From positions 1 through 25,505 of the forward strand of contig JACTVF010000024.1 in the NCBI GenBank assembly GCA_019695435.1: DNA of 25,505 nucleotides, in the 5' to 3' direction. Below are positions 14,223 to 21,971 of this stretch, in pieces. The stretch comes from Methanoregulaceae archaeon. Its GTDB lineage: Archaea; Halobacteriota; Methanomicrobia; Methanomicrobiales; Methanospirillaceae. A program made the translations under genes and the position numbers. Every line of letters starts with the position of its first letter. Position 1 is the stretch's first letter. The notes beneath the pieces are model-generated. The model saw nothing but the letters and a program-made list of their open reading frames with translations, made no database searches and had not been told where the DNA came from.

Positions 14223-14348
14223 ATGGTGTCGATGAGCAGCACAATCCCGACCGGTCGGATTATTGGTGCGGTCATGATGAAACCGGGTCAGCTACCGCAC
14301 GCGGCCAAAGAGAGTACCCCCGGCTCCACTATGATAATTATCGGCTAG
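14223..14348 (+). pseudogene. Possible N-terminal gene fragment cut by the IS256-type element
   Basis: ATG 14223 to TAG 14346-14348 gives 41 codons reading protein-like sequence (PTGRIIGAVMMKPGQLPHAA, ending STMIIIG). The frame ends about 45 bp before the IS256-type leader hairpin, so it may be the start of a gene truncated by that insertion. No family recognised and no strong ribosome binding site. Confidence 0.2.
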
Positions 14349-14392
14349 TGTTCCGGAGGTAGCGTACACGAAGTACTGTAAAATGTAAAGAC

Positions 14393-14437
14393 GCCCTGTA
14401 TCCAACTGTGAATTGGAAACAAAGGAGAATACAGGGC
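14393..14437 (+). promoter_or_regulatory. Hairpin over the transposase translation start
   Basis: GCCCTGTAT (14393-14401) and ATACAGGGC (14429-14437) are perfect complements. The 3' arm ends one base before the ATG at 14439, and the AAAGGAG ribosome binding site (14421-14427) lies inside the loop next to it. In a transcript that reads in from outside, this stem would restrict initiation, a known way for IS elements to limit transposase synthesis from host promoters. Confidence 0.5.
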
Positions 14438-14438
14438 A

Positions 14439-15083
14439 ATGAATCTAAACGACATCGTACTAAATTATCTTACCGATAACGAGAAAGGAATGCAGCAGCT
14501 CATCACATGGTTTCTCAACGATTTGATGAACGAGGAAGTGGCTCAGCAGGCCGGAGTACCGAGACACGCGAGATCAAGTTCGAGAAGAGCGCATCGGAAC
14601 AGGTACCGGCAACGAACTCTGAAGACCCGATTCGGAGAACTTAACCTCCAGAAACCGCAATTACGAGAGATTCCGTTTGAAACAAAAGTCTTCGAACGAT
14701 ACTTCCGGACCGGGAAGGCTCTGATGAATGCGATCATCGAATCGTACCTGCAGGGAGTATCGACTAGAAAGGTCGAGGCTGTGTTATCCCATCTGGGAGT
14801 CAACCAGATCTCAGCGTCGTATGTCTCGAAGGTAGCTCAGGAACTCGACGGAAAAGTAACGGAGTTTATGGAACGATCCATCGATTCCCATATCCCTTAT
14901 CTCTTCGTCGATGCGTCGTACTTCAAAGTAAGAGACGGAGTCAGGTACGTCAGCAAAGCTCTTCTTGTCGTTGCGGGAGTAAGAACTGACTGATATCGCG
15001 AGATCTTCGCAGCCCGTGTCGCCGATGCCGAACACGAATTAACCTGGGAAGGGATATTTTCTGACCTGAAGGAACGAGGTCTC
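14439..15083 (+). pseudogene. IS256-family (mutator-type) transposase, truncated
   Basis: ATG 14439 opens about 184 codons of a mutator transposase: N-terminal MQQLITWFLNDLMNEEVAQQ, the helical ELNLQKPQLREIPFETKVFE region, RYFRTGKALMNAIIESYLQG, STRKVEAVLSHLG, and the first catalytic Asp in YLFVDASYFKVRDG. An in-frame TGA at 14991-14993, where relatives have a Gly codon (GGA to TGA), interrupts it. The same frame then continues YREIFAARVADAEHELTWEG and FSDLKERGL, and stops matching at about 15083. Family members are about 390-400 residues, so the second Asp and Glu and the right end are lost. Dead by both nonsense mutation and 3' truncation. Confidence 0.85.
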
Positions 15084-15136
15084 CCCACCTCAGGGCCCCT
15101 CCGGGGCACCGTGGGGCAGGGAGGCTTTATTTTTCT
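15083..15136 (+). terminator. Hairpin plus T-run
   Basis: CCCCAC (15083-15088) pairs with GTGGGG (15111-15116) around an inner GCCCC-TCC-GGGGC (15095-15107), and TTTATTTTTC follows at 15126-15135. It looks like an intrinsic-type terminator exactly where transposase homology ends. Confidence 0.45.
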
Positions 15137-15483
15137 TCACCGATCCGCCGTGGGGGCGCCCCGTCGTGGGCGGTGGTATTCATCGCTCGTTAGAGAATTT
15201 ACGCAATACGCTTTTATCATCAGGATCGCCTGGCCCGGAAACTCAGTGATCTCTTATGGCCCGCAGCAGGAAGTGGGGGGAGAGGGATGACCCCCCTCTT
15301 GAAAAAAAAGAAGGAGGGGGGGTAGGGCCCCCTCTCAGATCATCAGGCATGGGGGTACCTTCCTTTTGATCTTAAGAAAGGAAAACCCGGTACCTCCTAA
15401 GTTTTCCACTGGTTGGAGTAAGAGTCCGGGTCTGATTGCCAGACAGCGGGCCACAGGAAGCGCATATCGTTCCTTTTATGCGC
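15137..15483. other. GC-rich hairpin-dense region upstream of fdhA
   Basis: No convincing gene. Contains palindrome GGGGCGCCCC (about 15153-15162); alternating G and C blocks at 15275-15335 that can pair several ways, for example CCCCCCTC (15291-15298) with GAGGGGGG (15314-15321); a long stem GGTACC-TTCCTTT (15354-15366) with AAAGGAA (15377-15383) and GGTACC (15389-15394); GTCTG-ATTGC-CAGAC (15430-15444); and GCGCAT (15460-15465) with ATGCGC (15478-15483). Possible terminators or leader structures; role unknown. Confidence 0.45.
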
Positions 15484-15620
15484 GCGGATGCCGGTAAAAT
15501 CGAAATCTTACCAAATGGGGCGTAATAAAGTCTTTAATTTTTTCCTGAAGTTTATTGGCAGGTATTTACGGCCGGTAATCAAGAACCCACTTTTACTAAT
15601 CAATTTTAGCTTTTTTTCAC

Positions 15621-15635
15621 GATGTTTAAATAGTG
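15621..15635 (+). promoter_or_regulatory. Promoter of fdhAB
   Basis: TATA box TTTAAATA at 15625-15632, 39-46 nt before the fdhA ATG, within an AT-rich stretch from about 15520. Transcription start is predicted near 15655, giving a short leader with a GAGGA ribosome binding site. Confidence 0.6.
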
Positions 15636-15670
15636 TTCCGGAAGATCCTGTCATTGTCCGAGGAAGACTC

Positions 15671-17734
15671 ATGGAATTCACTTACGTACCGACAACCTGC
15701 CCCTATTGCGGGACAGGCTGTGGATTGAACCTTGTCGTCAAGGACAAGAAGGTAGTCGGCGTTGCGCCATGGCATCGCAACCCGGTCAACGAAGGAAAGC
15801 TCTGCCCCAAGGGCAATTATGCATACGAGTTCATCAACAGCCCAGACCGGCTGACCACCCCCCTCATCAAAAAGGATGGGAAATTTGTGGAGGCAAGCTG
15901 GGACGAAGCATACAAACTGATCGCTTCGAAGTTCAAGTCCTACAAACCCGAAGAGATGGCATGCCTTTCCTCTGCCAGGGTCTCTAACGAGGAGAACTAC
16001 CTGATGCAGAAATTTGCCCGGGCGGTCCTCAAGACCCCCCATATCGATCACTGTGCCCGGCTCTGCCATTCATCCACGGTGGCGGGGCTTGCTGCAGTCT
16101 TCGGCTCCGGCGCGATGACCAATTCGATCATCGATATCGGCGAGTCAAAATGCGTCTTTGTCATTGGCAGCAACACACTGGAGCAGCACCCGCTGATCGG
16201 CCGCCGCATCATGGTCGCGAAAAAGAACGGTGCGAAGGTGATCGTGGCAGATCCGCGTCTCACCCCGACCGCAAAACTCGCCGACCTCTACCTGCCCTTC
16301 TACTCAGGGACTGATGTCGCCCTGATGAACGGGATGATGCAGCATATCATCAAGAACGGCCTGGAGAACAAGGAGTTCATTGCGAAAAGAACAAAAGACT
16401 TCGAGAAACTCAAAGAAGTCGTGATGAAGGATACCTACAGTCTGGACAACGTCGCAAAGATCTGCGGTATCCCGGCAAAGGACATCGCGACTGCCGCTGA
16501 ATGGATCGCAAAGGCAGAATCGAGCAACCTCCTGTACTCAATGGGTATCACCCAGCACACGGTCGGTGTGGACAATGTGAAGTCGACCGCAAACCTCCAG
16601 ATGCTCACCGGCCACCTGGGCAAGCGCGGCGGCGGAGTCTGCGCACTCCGTGGCCAGAACAACGTGCAGGGCGCCTGCGATATGGGCTGCCTACCCAACG
16701 TGTACTCCGGATACCAGTCGGTCTTAAATGCCGATCTGCACAAGAAGATGGAAACTGCCTGGAGCTGCAATATCGCTGAAGGCAAGGCTGGCTACACGGT
16801 TACAGAGATGATAAACGTTCTTGCCGACACCCCGGGTAAACTCAAGTGTATGTATATCATGGGAGAGAACCCGATGATCTCCGATCCCGATCTTCATCAC
16901 GTGGAGAAAGGTTTGAGGACCCTTGAATTCCTGGTCGTGCAGGATATCTTCCTCACCGAGACCGCAGCGCTTGCAGACGTCGTTCTCCCGGCCACCTGTT
17001 TTGCCGAAAAGAACGGCACCCAGACCTCGACCGAGCGCCGGGTCCAGATGTGGAGGAAGGCACAGGACCCGCCCGGACAGGCAAAGGTCGACTGGCAGAT
17101 TATCTGCGAACTCGGAAAAGTGATGGGCTTTGAGAAGCAGTTTGACTTCAAGAGTTCCGAAGAGATCTTCAATGAAATTGCAAAGGTCACTCCCTCGTAC
17201 GCCGGCATGAACTATGCACGCCTCGACAAGCCAGAAGGGCTCCACTGGCCCTGCCCGACGGTTGAACACCCGGGCACCCCGATCCTCCACAAGGAGAAGT
17301 TCGGGACACCTGATGGCCTTGGGATCTTCACGCCCATCGAGTACAAAGCCCAGGCAGAGTCGCCGGATAAGGAGTACCCGCTCCTGCTCACCACCGGCCG
17401 CTGCATCTGGCAGTGGCATACGGGATCGATGACCCGCCGGTCACCGGATCTCGAACGCGAGGAATCGACCGGCTGGATCGAGATCAATGCGGACGAGGCA
17501 AAGGAAATGGGCATCCGGGACAAGGAGATGATCCGAGCGGTAACCCGCCGGGGCGAAGTCCAGGTACCGGCCCGGGTTACCCCGAGAATCAAGCGGGGTG
17601 TCGTCTTTATGCCGTTCCACTTTGTCGAGTGTGCGGCAAACGTCCTGACCATCAATGCGCTTGACCCGGTAGCAAAGATCCCGGAGTTTAAGGCCTGTGC
17701 TGTCAGGGTAGAGAAGATCGCGGAGGCGAAGTAA
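15671..17734 (+). CDS. fdhA: Formate dehydrogenase, alpha (catalytic) subunit
   Basis: Oxidises formate to CO2 at a molybdenum or tungsten bis-pterin centre and passes electrons to FdhB and F420. 687 residues, normal for methanogen FdhA. One [4Fe-4S] site is formed by Cys10, Cys13, Cys17 (TTCPYCGTGC) and Cys45 (KLCPKG). The metal ligand position is Cys132 followed by His133 in CARLCHSSTV, so this is a Cys enzyme, not selenocysteine. Molybdopterin domains follow (VFVIGSNTLEQHPLIGRRIM, MGITQHTVGVDNVKSTANLQ), and the C-terminal dinucleotide-binding domain carries LLTTGRCIWQWHTGSMTRRS. ATG 15671 is chosen because GAGGA lies 6 nt upstream and homology begins there; the open frame before it crosses the promoter. 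fdhB follows after 1 nt. Confidence 0.97.
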   Translation: MEFTYVPTTCPYCGTGCGLNLVVKDKKVVGVAPWHRNPVNEGKLCPKGNYAYEFINSPDRLTTPLIKKDGKFVEASWDEAYKLIASKFKSYKPEEMACLSSARVSNEENYLMQKFARAVLKTPHIDHCARLCHSSTVAGLAAVFGSGAMTNSIIDIGESKCVFVIGSNTLEQHPLIGRRIMVAKKNGAKVIVADPRLTPTAKLADLYLPFYSGTDVALMNGMMQHIIKNGLENKEFIAKRTKDFEKLKEVVMKDTYSLDNVAKICGIPAKDIATAAEWIAKAESSNLLYSMGITQHTVGVDNVKSTANLQMLTGHLGKRGGGVCALRGQNNVQGACDMGCLPNVYSGYQSVLNADLHKKMETAWSCNIAEGKAGYTVTEMINVLADTPGKLKCMYIMGENPMISDPDLHHVEKGLRTLEFLVVQDIFLTETAALADVVLPATCFAEKNGTQTSTERRVQMWRKAQDPPGQAKVDWQIICELGKVMGFEKQFDFKSSEEIFNEIAKVTPSYAGMNYARLDKPEGLHWPCPTVEHPGTPILHKEKFGTPDGLGIFTPIEYKAQAESPDKEYPLLLTTGRCIWQWHTGSMTRRSPDLEREESTGWIEINADEAKEMGIRDKEMIRAVTRRGEVQVPARVTPRIKRGVVFMPFHFVECAANVLTINALDPVAKIPEFKACAVRVEKIAEAK

Positions 17735-17735
17735 C

Positions 17736-18989
17736 ATGGCAAAGAAAGGCGACATGCTTTATGCGTGGACGACGGATGCGGATATCGCAAAGAAAGCCGA
17801 GCTGGGCGGTGCGGTGACCGGCCTGTGGAAGCACGCGCTCGAATCCAAGATGGTGGACGGCGTGCTTGTGATCACGAAGGGAAAAGACCTCTATGACGCA
17901 AAGCCGATCCTAATCACCGACCCGAAGGTGCTGGCGACAACGGCCGGCTCCCTCCACTGCGGTACACTGCTGCTGCCCAAGCTCATCAAGAAGTACTTCG
18001 AAGGCGCCGAAACCATGAAAATCGGGGTCACGGTCAAGGGCTGCGACGCGATGGCATTCTACGAACTTGCAAAGCGCAAGCAGATCAACCTCGACAACAT
18101 CGTTATGATCGGCGTCAACTGCGGGGGTTCGGTCAGTGCTGTACCTGCCCGTCAGATGATCACGGACAAGTTTGAAGTCGACCCGAACACGGTCCACAAG
18201 GAAGAGATCGACAAGGGCCAGTTCATTATCGAGTACGAGGGAGGCCACAAGGGTATCTCGATCGATACGCTTGAAGATGCAGGCTACGGCCGCCGCACCA
18301 ACTGCCGCCGGTGCAAGATGAAAGTCCCGAGACAGGCAGATCTTGCCTGCGGTAACTGGGGGGTCATCGGTGACAAGGCCGGAAAGGCGACCTTTGTCGA
18401 AGTCTGCAGCGAGAAGGGTGCAAATCTGGTTTCGGGAGCGGTAAAGGCCGGCGTCATTGCAACCGAACCGGCAAATCCCAAGGGTCTTGAGATCCGGGGA
18501 AAAGTTGAGGGCGCAATGATGAAGCTTGGCGACAAGTGGCGCAAGAAGAACTTCGAGGGACTTGGTGAGGGAAAAGACCGGCTGAAAAAGATCATGGAGG
18601 AGACTTCCCGGTGTATCAAGTGTTACTCCTGTATCCTCGCCTGCCCGATCTGCTACTGCGTAGACTGCACCACGAAGAACCCGGTATACGTAAAGCCCGG
18701 GGAACTCCCGCCCAGCTTCATGTTTCACCTGATCCGGTATGCCCACATTGCAGACTCGTGCGTGAACTGCGGCCAGTGCGAGGAACTGTGTCCTGCGGAT
18801 ATCCCTAATGCCCTCTTCATGCACGCCCAGCAGGTCGAGCTGGAGAAGATGTTCGGCCATGTCCCGGGTGTCAACATGGAACTGCCGCTCATGGCGTATG
18901 TTGAGGAGAAACAGGAACGGGCCCGGCTCGCAAATACCGGCAGCGACATGATCTACGAGAACGTGTTTAACCCGGTCGTAAAAAAATAA
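17736..18989 (+). CDS. fdhB: Formate dehydrogenase, beta subunit (F420-reducing)
   Basis: Transfers electrons from FdhA via iron-sulfur clusters and FAD to coenzyme F420, the hydride donor for methanogenesis. 417 residues. The N-terminal and central part is the FrhB/FdhB FAD- and F420-binding domain (GSLHCGTLLLPKLIKKYFEG, VTVKGCDAMAFYEL, VMIGVNCGGSV, CRRCKMKVPRQADLACGNWG). The C-terminal part has two ferredoxin-type [4Fe-4S] motifs: Cys293, 296, 299, 303 (CIKCYSCILAC) and Cys342, 345, 348, 352 (CVNCGQCEELC). It starts 1 nt after the fdhA stop, so the two form an operon. A T-run directly after the stop ends the transcript. In Methanomicrobiales the complex can also deliver electrons to heterodisulfide reductase; that is family knowledge, not visible here. 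Confidence 0.96.
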   Translation: MAKKGDMLYAWTTDADIAKKAELGGAVTGLWKHALESKMVDGVLVITKGKDLYDAKPILITDPKVLATTAGSLHCGTLLLPKLIKKYFEGAETMKIGVTVKGCDAMAFYELAKRKQINLDNIVMIGVNCGGSVSAVPARQMITDKFEVDPNTVHKEEIDKGQFIIEYEGGHKGISIDTLEDAGYGRRTNCRRCKMKVPRQADLACGNWGVIGDKAGKATFVEVCSEKGANLVSGAVKAGVIATEPANPKGLEIRGKVEGAMMKLGDKWRKKNFEGLGEGKDRLKKIMEETSRCIKCYSCILACPICYCVDCTTKNPVYVKPGELPPSFMFHLIRYAHIADSCVNCGQCEELCPADIPNALFMHAQQVELEKMFGHVPGVNMELPLMAYVEEKQERARLANTGSDMIYENVFNPVVKK

Positions 18990-18999
18990 TCTTTTTTAT
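18990..18999 (+). terminator. Oligo-T terminator of fdhAB
   Basis: TCTTTTTTAT begins at the base after the fdhB stop codon, and a second T5 run lies at 19022-19026; oligo-T tracts like these end archaeal transcripts. The convergent moeA gene stops at 19042. Confidence 0.5.
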
Positions 19000-19041
19000 A
19001 ATACATCGTTCTTAATGTGTATTTTTATGAGGGTTCCCCGG

Positions 19042-20898
19042 TTACGGCAGGGTGCGCTGCACACCGGTCTCCCGGGTATCATAACCGCCCAGTCGTTCAA
19101 GTACCGCCTTGAACTCCGGAGATTCTATCGTTTCCACCAGCGCTTTTACCCGGGGATCTGCCATGTGCGAGGTGCGGATGGCAAGTTCGTACCGCTCAGT
19201 TGCCACCGGGACAAAACGGAGATGGAGGGCCCGGGCAGCTGAAAAGACGCCCATTCCGGCATCTGCCTCACCGGATTTTACTGCAAGCGCGACGGCAAGA
19301 TGCGTGGTCACTTCCCGGTCGTATCCTCTGATGTCCAGCGGGTTGATGCCCCGTTTCTGGAGTTCGAAGTCAAGCAGTATCCGCGTCCCTGCGCCTTTCT
19401 GCCGGTTGACAAAGGCGTGGTGCACGAGATCGTCAAACCCGAGACCGTCCCGCGAGATCACACCCTGCTGGCGTTCTGCGACGCAGATGAGCACGATCTC
19501 CTGTCCGGGCATGTGTTTTTGCAGGTACGGGACATTGAAACTCCCGTCTTTTGCCAGCAAGTGCATGGGTGCCGCGTGGCACTCATCGTTCATCAGCGCG
19601 ATGATGCCCCCCATGCTTCCCACGTTTGTTGAGTGAAGATCCACGTTCCGGTACCGAAGCAGGTCGGCGAGATAGTCAAGGACCGGGTCGTGGCTGCCGG
19701 TGATGAGGAGCGCCTGCCCGGCTTCGATCCGGGGCACCATGAGCGTGGCGGTAACCAGCTCGCCTTTATCCAATCCCTCCATCCCGGGGGGTATAGTGAT
19801 GCAGGCGTTTGCCCGGACCGCGCTCATCTGCACGCTTGCCCCCCGCGAGAGCGGGGAAAGCACCCAGCGGCTGCCCACCCTGCCGGCCGCACAGAGGACA
19901 AATTCCTCGGTGCCGATATCCTTGTGGAGCGTGGTCGTGAGCTGCCCTTCAAGAGTTTCCGGCACCACAGGTTTGAGCCCATAGTGCCCGAGCAGCGGGA
20001 GAACAATCTCCCGCAGGATGGTGAGCGCAGAGAGCGGGTACCCCGGCATACCGATCACCGGTTTTTCTCCCACGCGCCCGATGATCGCCGGTTTGCCGGG
20101 CTTTATCGCGATACCGTGGACCAGTACCTCGCCAAGATCTGCGATGACATCAGCGGTATAGTCCCGTGTTCCCGCCGAGGAACCGGCCGAGACGATGATG
20201 ATCTCGTTCTCTCTGAGCGCTTTATCGATGGCTGAACGGATAAGTTCAGGCTCATCCTTCACGATAGGGTACCTAGTGCACTGTGCACCGGCAGCAGTCA
20301 GCACGGCTGCGGCCATCAGCGTGTTGCTCTCCACGATCTGGCCCGGGGCAGGACGGGTATGGTGATCGACCAGTTCGCTGCCGGTCGGAATAAGGCCCAC
20401 CCTTACGCTGAGCACATCAACTTCAGCGATCCCGTATGCGGCAAGCGCGCCGGGTTCGAACGGGCGGATCGTGTGCCGGGAGGCAAGCACCATTTCGGAC
20501 TCCCCGATATCCTCCCCAGCGGGGCGGATATGCTGCCAGGGCGGTACTGCCTTTCGTATGACGTACTGCTCGTGCTTCACCCAGACATCCTCGATCATGA
20601 TCACTGCGTCATACTCCGGGGGAACGATGTTGCCGGTGTTGACCCGCGCCGCCCGGGCGAGCATGACCGGGTGCTGCTCGTCTGCCCCGGCCGTATCCGC
20701 GCTTTTTACCGCAATCCCATCCATCGCGGCAAGATGGATCTCGGGTACCGAATATCGTGCGATCACGGGTGAGGCTGTTACGCGTCCCACACTTTTTTCA
20801 ATAGGTACCCGCTCAACTGACGGGATGCAGCCAAAAGACCGGGAAACGATGGCCTGCGCTTCGGTAAGCGATCTGACATCAAGATAACGTTTCACCAT
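19042..20898 (-). CDS. moeA: Molybdopterin molybdenumtransferase MoeA fused to a PBP-like domain
   Basis: Inserts Mo or W into adenylated molybdopterin in the last step of cofactor synthesis. 618 residues. The first about 400 form MoeA: HLAAMDGIAV, the cofactor-binding IIIVSAGSSAGTRDYTADVI, VHGIAIKPGKPAIIG, GMPGYPLSALTI, and a C-terminal beta domain. The last about 210 residues are a periplasmic-binding-protein-like domain (ALLITGSHDPVLDYLADLLR, FVNRQKGAGTRILLDFELQK, HLAVALAVKSGEADAGMGVF) as in the known archaeal MoeA/LysR-substrate-domain fusions; it may sense oxyanion or cofactor. ATG 20898 is preferred because the TATA-like ATTATATGA at 20941-20949 would be transcriptional, and the upstream ATG at 20946 lies inside it. 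It fits its neighbours: FdhA uses the cofactor, Tup imports the metal. Confidence 0.93.
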   Translation of the reverse strand: MVKRYLDVRSLTEAQAIVSRSFGCIPSVERVPIEKSVGRVTASPVIARYSVPEIHLAAMDGIAVKSADTAGADEQHPVMLARAARVNTGNIVPPEYDAVIMIEDVWVKHEQYVIRKAVPPWQHIRPAGEDIGESEMVLASRHTIRPFEPGALAAYGIAEVDVLSVRVGLIPTGSELVDHHTRPAPGQIVESNTLMAAAVLTAAGAQCTRYPIVKDEPELIRSAIDKALRENEIIIVSAGSSAGTRDYTADVIADLGEVLVHGIAIKPGKPAIIGRVGEKPVIGMPGYPLSALTILREIVLPLLGHYGLKPVVPETLEGQLTTTLHKDIGTEEFVLCAAGRVGSRWVLSPLSRGASVQMSAVRANACITIPPGMEGLDKGELVTATLMVPRIEAGQALLITGSHDPVLDYLADLLRYRNVDLHSTNVGSMGGIIALMNDECHAAPMHLLAKDGSFNVPYLQKHMPGQEIVLICVAERQQGVISRDGLGFDDLVHHAFVNRQKGAGTRILLDFELQKRGINPLDIRGYDREVTTHLAVALAVKSGEADAGMGVFSAARALHLRFVPVATERYELAIRTSHMADPRVKALVETIESPEFKAVLERLGGYDTRETGVQRTLP

Positions 20899-20939
20899 TG
20901 CAATGCCCCCGGTACAGCGTCCCGGGAAGACAGCCCGGG

Positions 20940-20950
20940 TATTCATATAA
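20940..20950 (-). promoter_or_regulatory. Putative moeA TATA box
   Basis: Minus-strand GATTATATGAA is centred about 48 nt before the ATG at 20898, predicting transcription start near 20918. Upstream of it a seven-T run (complement of 20952-20958) may end transcription of the preceding 139-aa gene. Confidence 0.4.
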
Positions 20951-20977
20951 TCACGCCCCCCAAAAAAAGTAAGGAGG

Positions 20978-21397
20978 TTATGCCGGCGATTTTACCGGTG
21001 CACTTTCACTTTTCCGGACCGGCTTTTTCACCCAGGTGAGCTCCTTATCCTTAAACGCAAAGGATTTCATGGTGTAAATGCGGACCCCTGCCGGTACTGA
21101 CGATACATCTGCATTGGCTGGGACCATAACTGCATATTCATGACGGGTCACTGTCCCGTCTGCTGCCGGGTCGGCCCGGGTGAGTTCATCCGGGAGAGGG
21201 AAGGGGACCGATTTTCCTAACGTAACAAGAACCTTCACGGATTCACGGTGCCCGCCATTACGCCGTTCTATCGAGACGACTGTGTCATATCCGTTCCCAA
21301 GCGGTTGGGAGGACATCTTCCAGCCGTCATAACTTGAATAGATCGCTCTGATCTCTTTTGTCACAAAATCGTGCATAATGTCTGAACTGAAACCCAT
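20978..21397 (-). CDS. Conserved-looking hypothetical protein, 139 aa
   Basis: Not recognised. A soluble protein with no signal peptide or membrane helix: an N-terminal helix (SSDIMHDFVTKEIRAIYSSY) followed by alternating strands (GYDTVVSIERRNGGHRESVK, VLVTLGKSVPFPLPDE, HEYAVMVPANADVSSVPAG) and a basic tail, LTWVKKPVRKSESAPVKSPA. The helix-plus-sheet arrangement and several charged turns could suit a small nucleic-acid or regulatory protein, but no motif decides it. ATG 21397 is preferred over GTG 21403; GAGTG lies 4-8 nt upstream and a TATA-like GTATTTATC (near 21432-21440) lies about 38 nt upstream. It precedes moeA in the same direction by 79 nt, possibly as a separate transcript. Confidence 0.65.
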   Translation of the reverse strand: MGFSSDIMHDFVTKEIRAIYSSYDGWKMSSQPLGNGYDTVVSIERRNGGHRESVKVLVTLGKSVPFPLPDELTRADPAADGTVTRHEYAVMVPANADVSSVPAGVRIYTMKSFAFKDKELTWVKKPVRKSESAPVKSPA

Positions 21398-21633
21398 AAA
21401 CACTCAAATAAGAATTACAAGGTCTGCCTGATAAATACCCATGGTTTATCAGTTCAGATTGACAATCCACCTGAAAAGAAATATGTTAACCTCACAATCC
21501 TGTTTTCTGCAGAATCCGAATAAAATTGGAAATTGGTGATATTACTTCCCACCGGTAATCGATCGCTCCGCGGCCTCACAGCTGACGGAATTTCTTGGTT
21601 TCCCCCGTTACTCTGTTCTTTTTTATTTCGCAC

Positions 21634-21803
21634 ATGATGAATGAAAGGAGGCTCATCGCCAGTGCCGGACGTGCAGGAATTCTGGCCGCCATAAAACAGG
21701 AGCCGGAAAAAGCCCGCACTCAGTTAGGAGGAATATGCCCGTGAAAAACGCGAGAAATCCCCGGTTCAAAAATCCTTTTGCCATGACCGGATACAACCAA
21801 TGA
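21634..21803 (+). pseudogene. Short frameshifted open frames, possible decayed gene
   Basis: ATG 21634 encodes 36 residues (ERRLIASAGRAGILAAIKQE, then KARTQLGGICP) to TGA 21744. Removing one G at about 21726-21729 would continue the helix as EEYAREKREKSPVQK, so a one-base insertion in a helical protein gene is likely. Alternatively, GGAGG just before ATG 21735 could start a separate 22-residue peptide (KNARNPRFKNPFAMTGYNQ) ending at 21803. No family recognised. The rest of 21404-21971 is non-coding and very AT-rich after 21826. Confidence 0.3.
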
Positions 21804-21928
21804 CCTCCCCCCTCATAATAATACACTCTTTGTTTTAAAAAATGTTTAAAAAATTCTAAAATTAATTTAATGTCGTAAACAAAATGATATTTTATTAATT
21901 ATTTTTATTGTACCTGATGACAAAAAGG

Positions 21929-21956
21929 AACGTTTAATAATGATAATAATAACGTT
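21929..21956. promoter_or_regulatory. Paired AACGTT sites ahead of tupA
   Basis: Two copies of the palindrome AACGTT (21929-21934 and 21951-21956) are spaced 22 bp apart, about two helical turns, inside the AT-rich leader 16-43 nt before the tupA ATG. They could be an operator bound by a dimeric or tetrameric metal-responsive repressor. No regulator gene is in the window. Confidence 0.35.
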
Positions 21957-21971
21957 AATCTCGGTTTTATT

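Noticed and set aside
15256..15369. 37-codon frame starting MARSRKWGERDD
   Set aside because: It runs through G/C tracts that look structural; no ribosome binding site and low-complexity product.
15421..15490. tRNA gene suspected from GTCTG-ATTGC-CAGAC
   Set aside because: No cloverleaf, T-loop or acceptor stem can be formed.
15488..15670. 61-codon extension of fdhA
   Set aside because: It covers the AT-rich promoter; FdhA homology and a GAGGA ribosome binding site begin at 15671.
16064..16069. Selenocysteine (TGA) at the FdhA active site
   Set aside because: The codon at residue 132 is TGC (Cys); no in-frame TGA is present.
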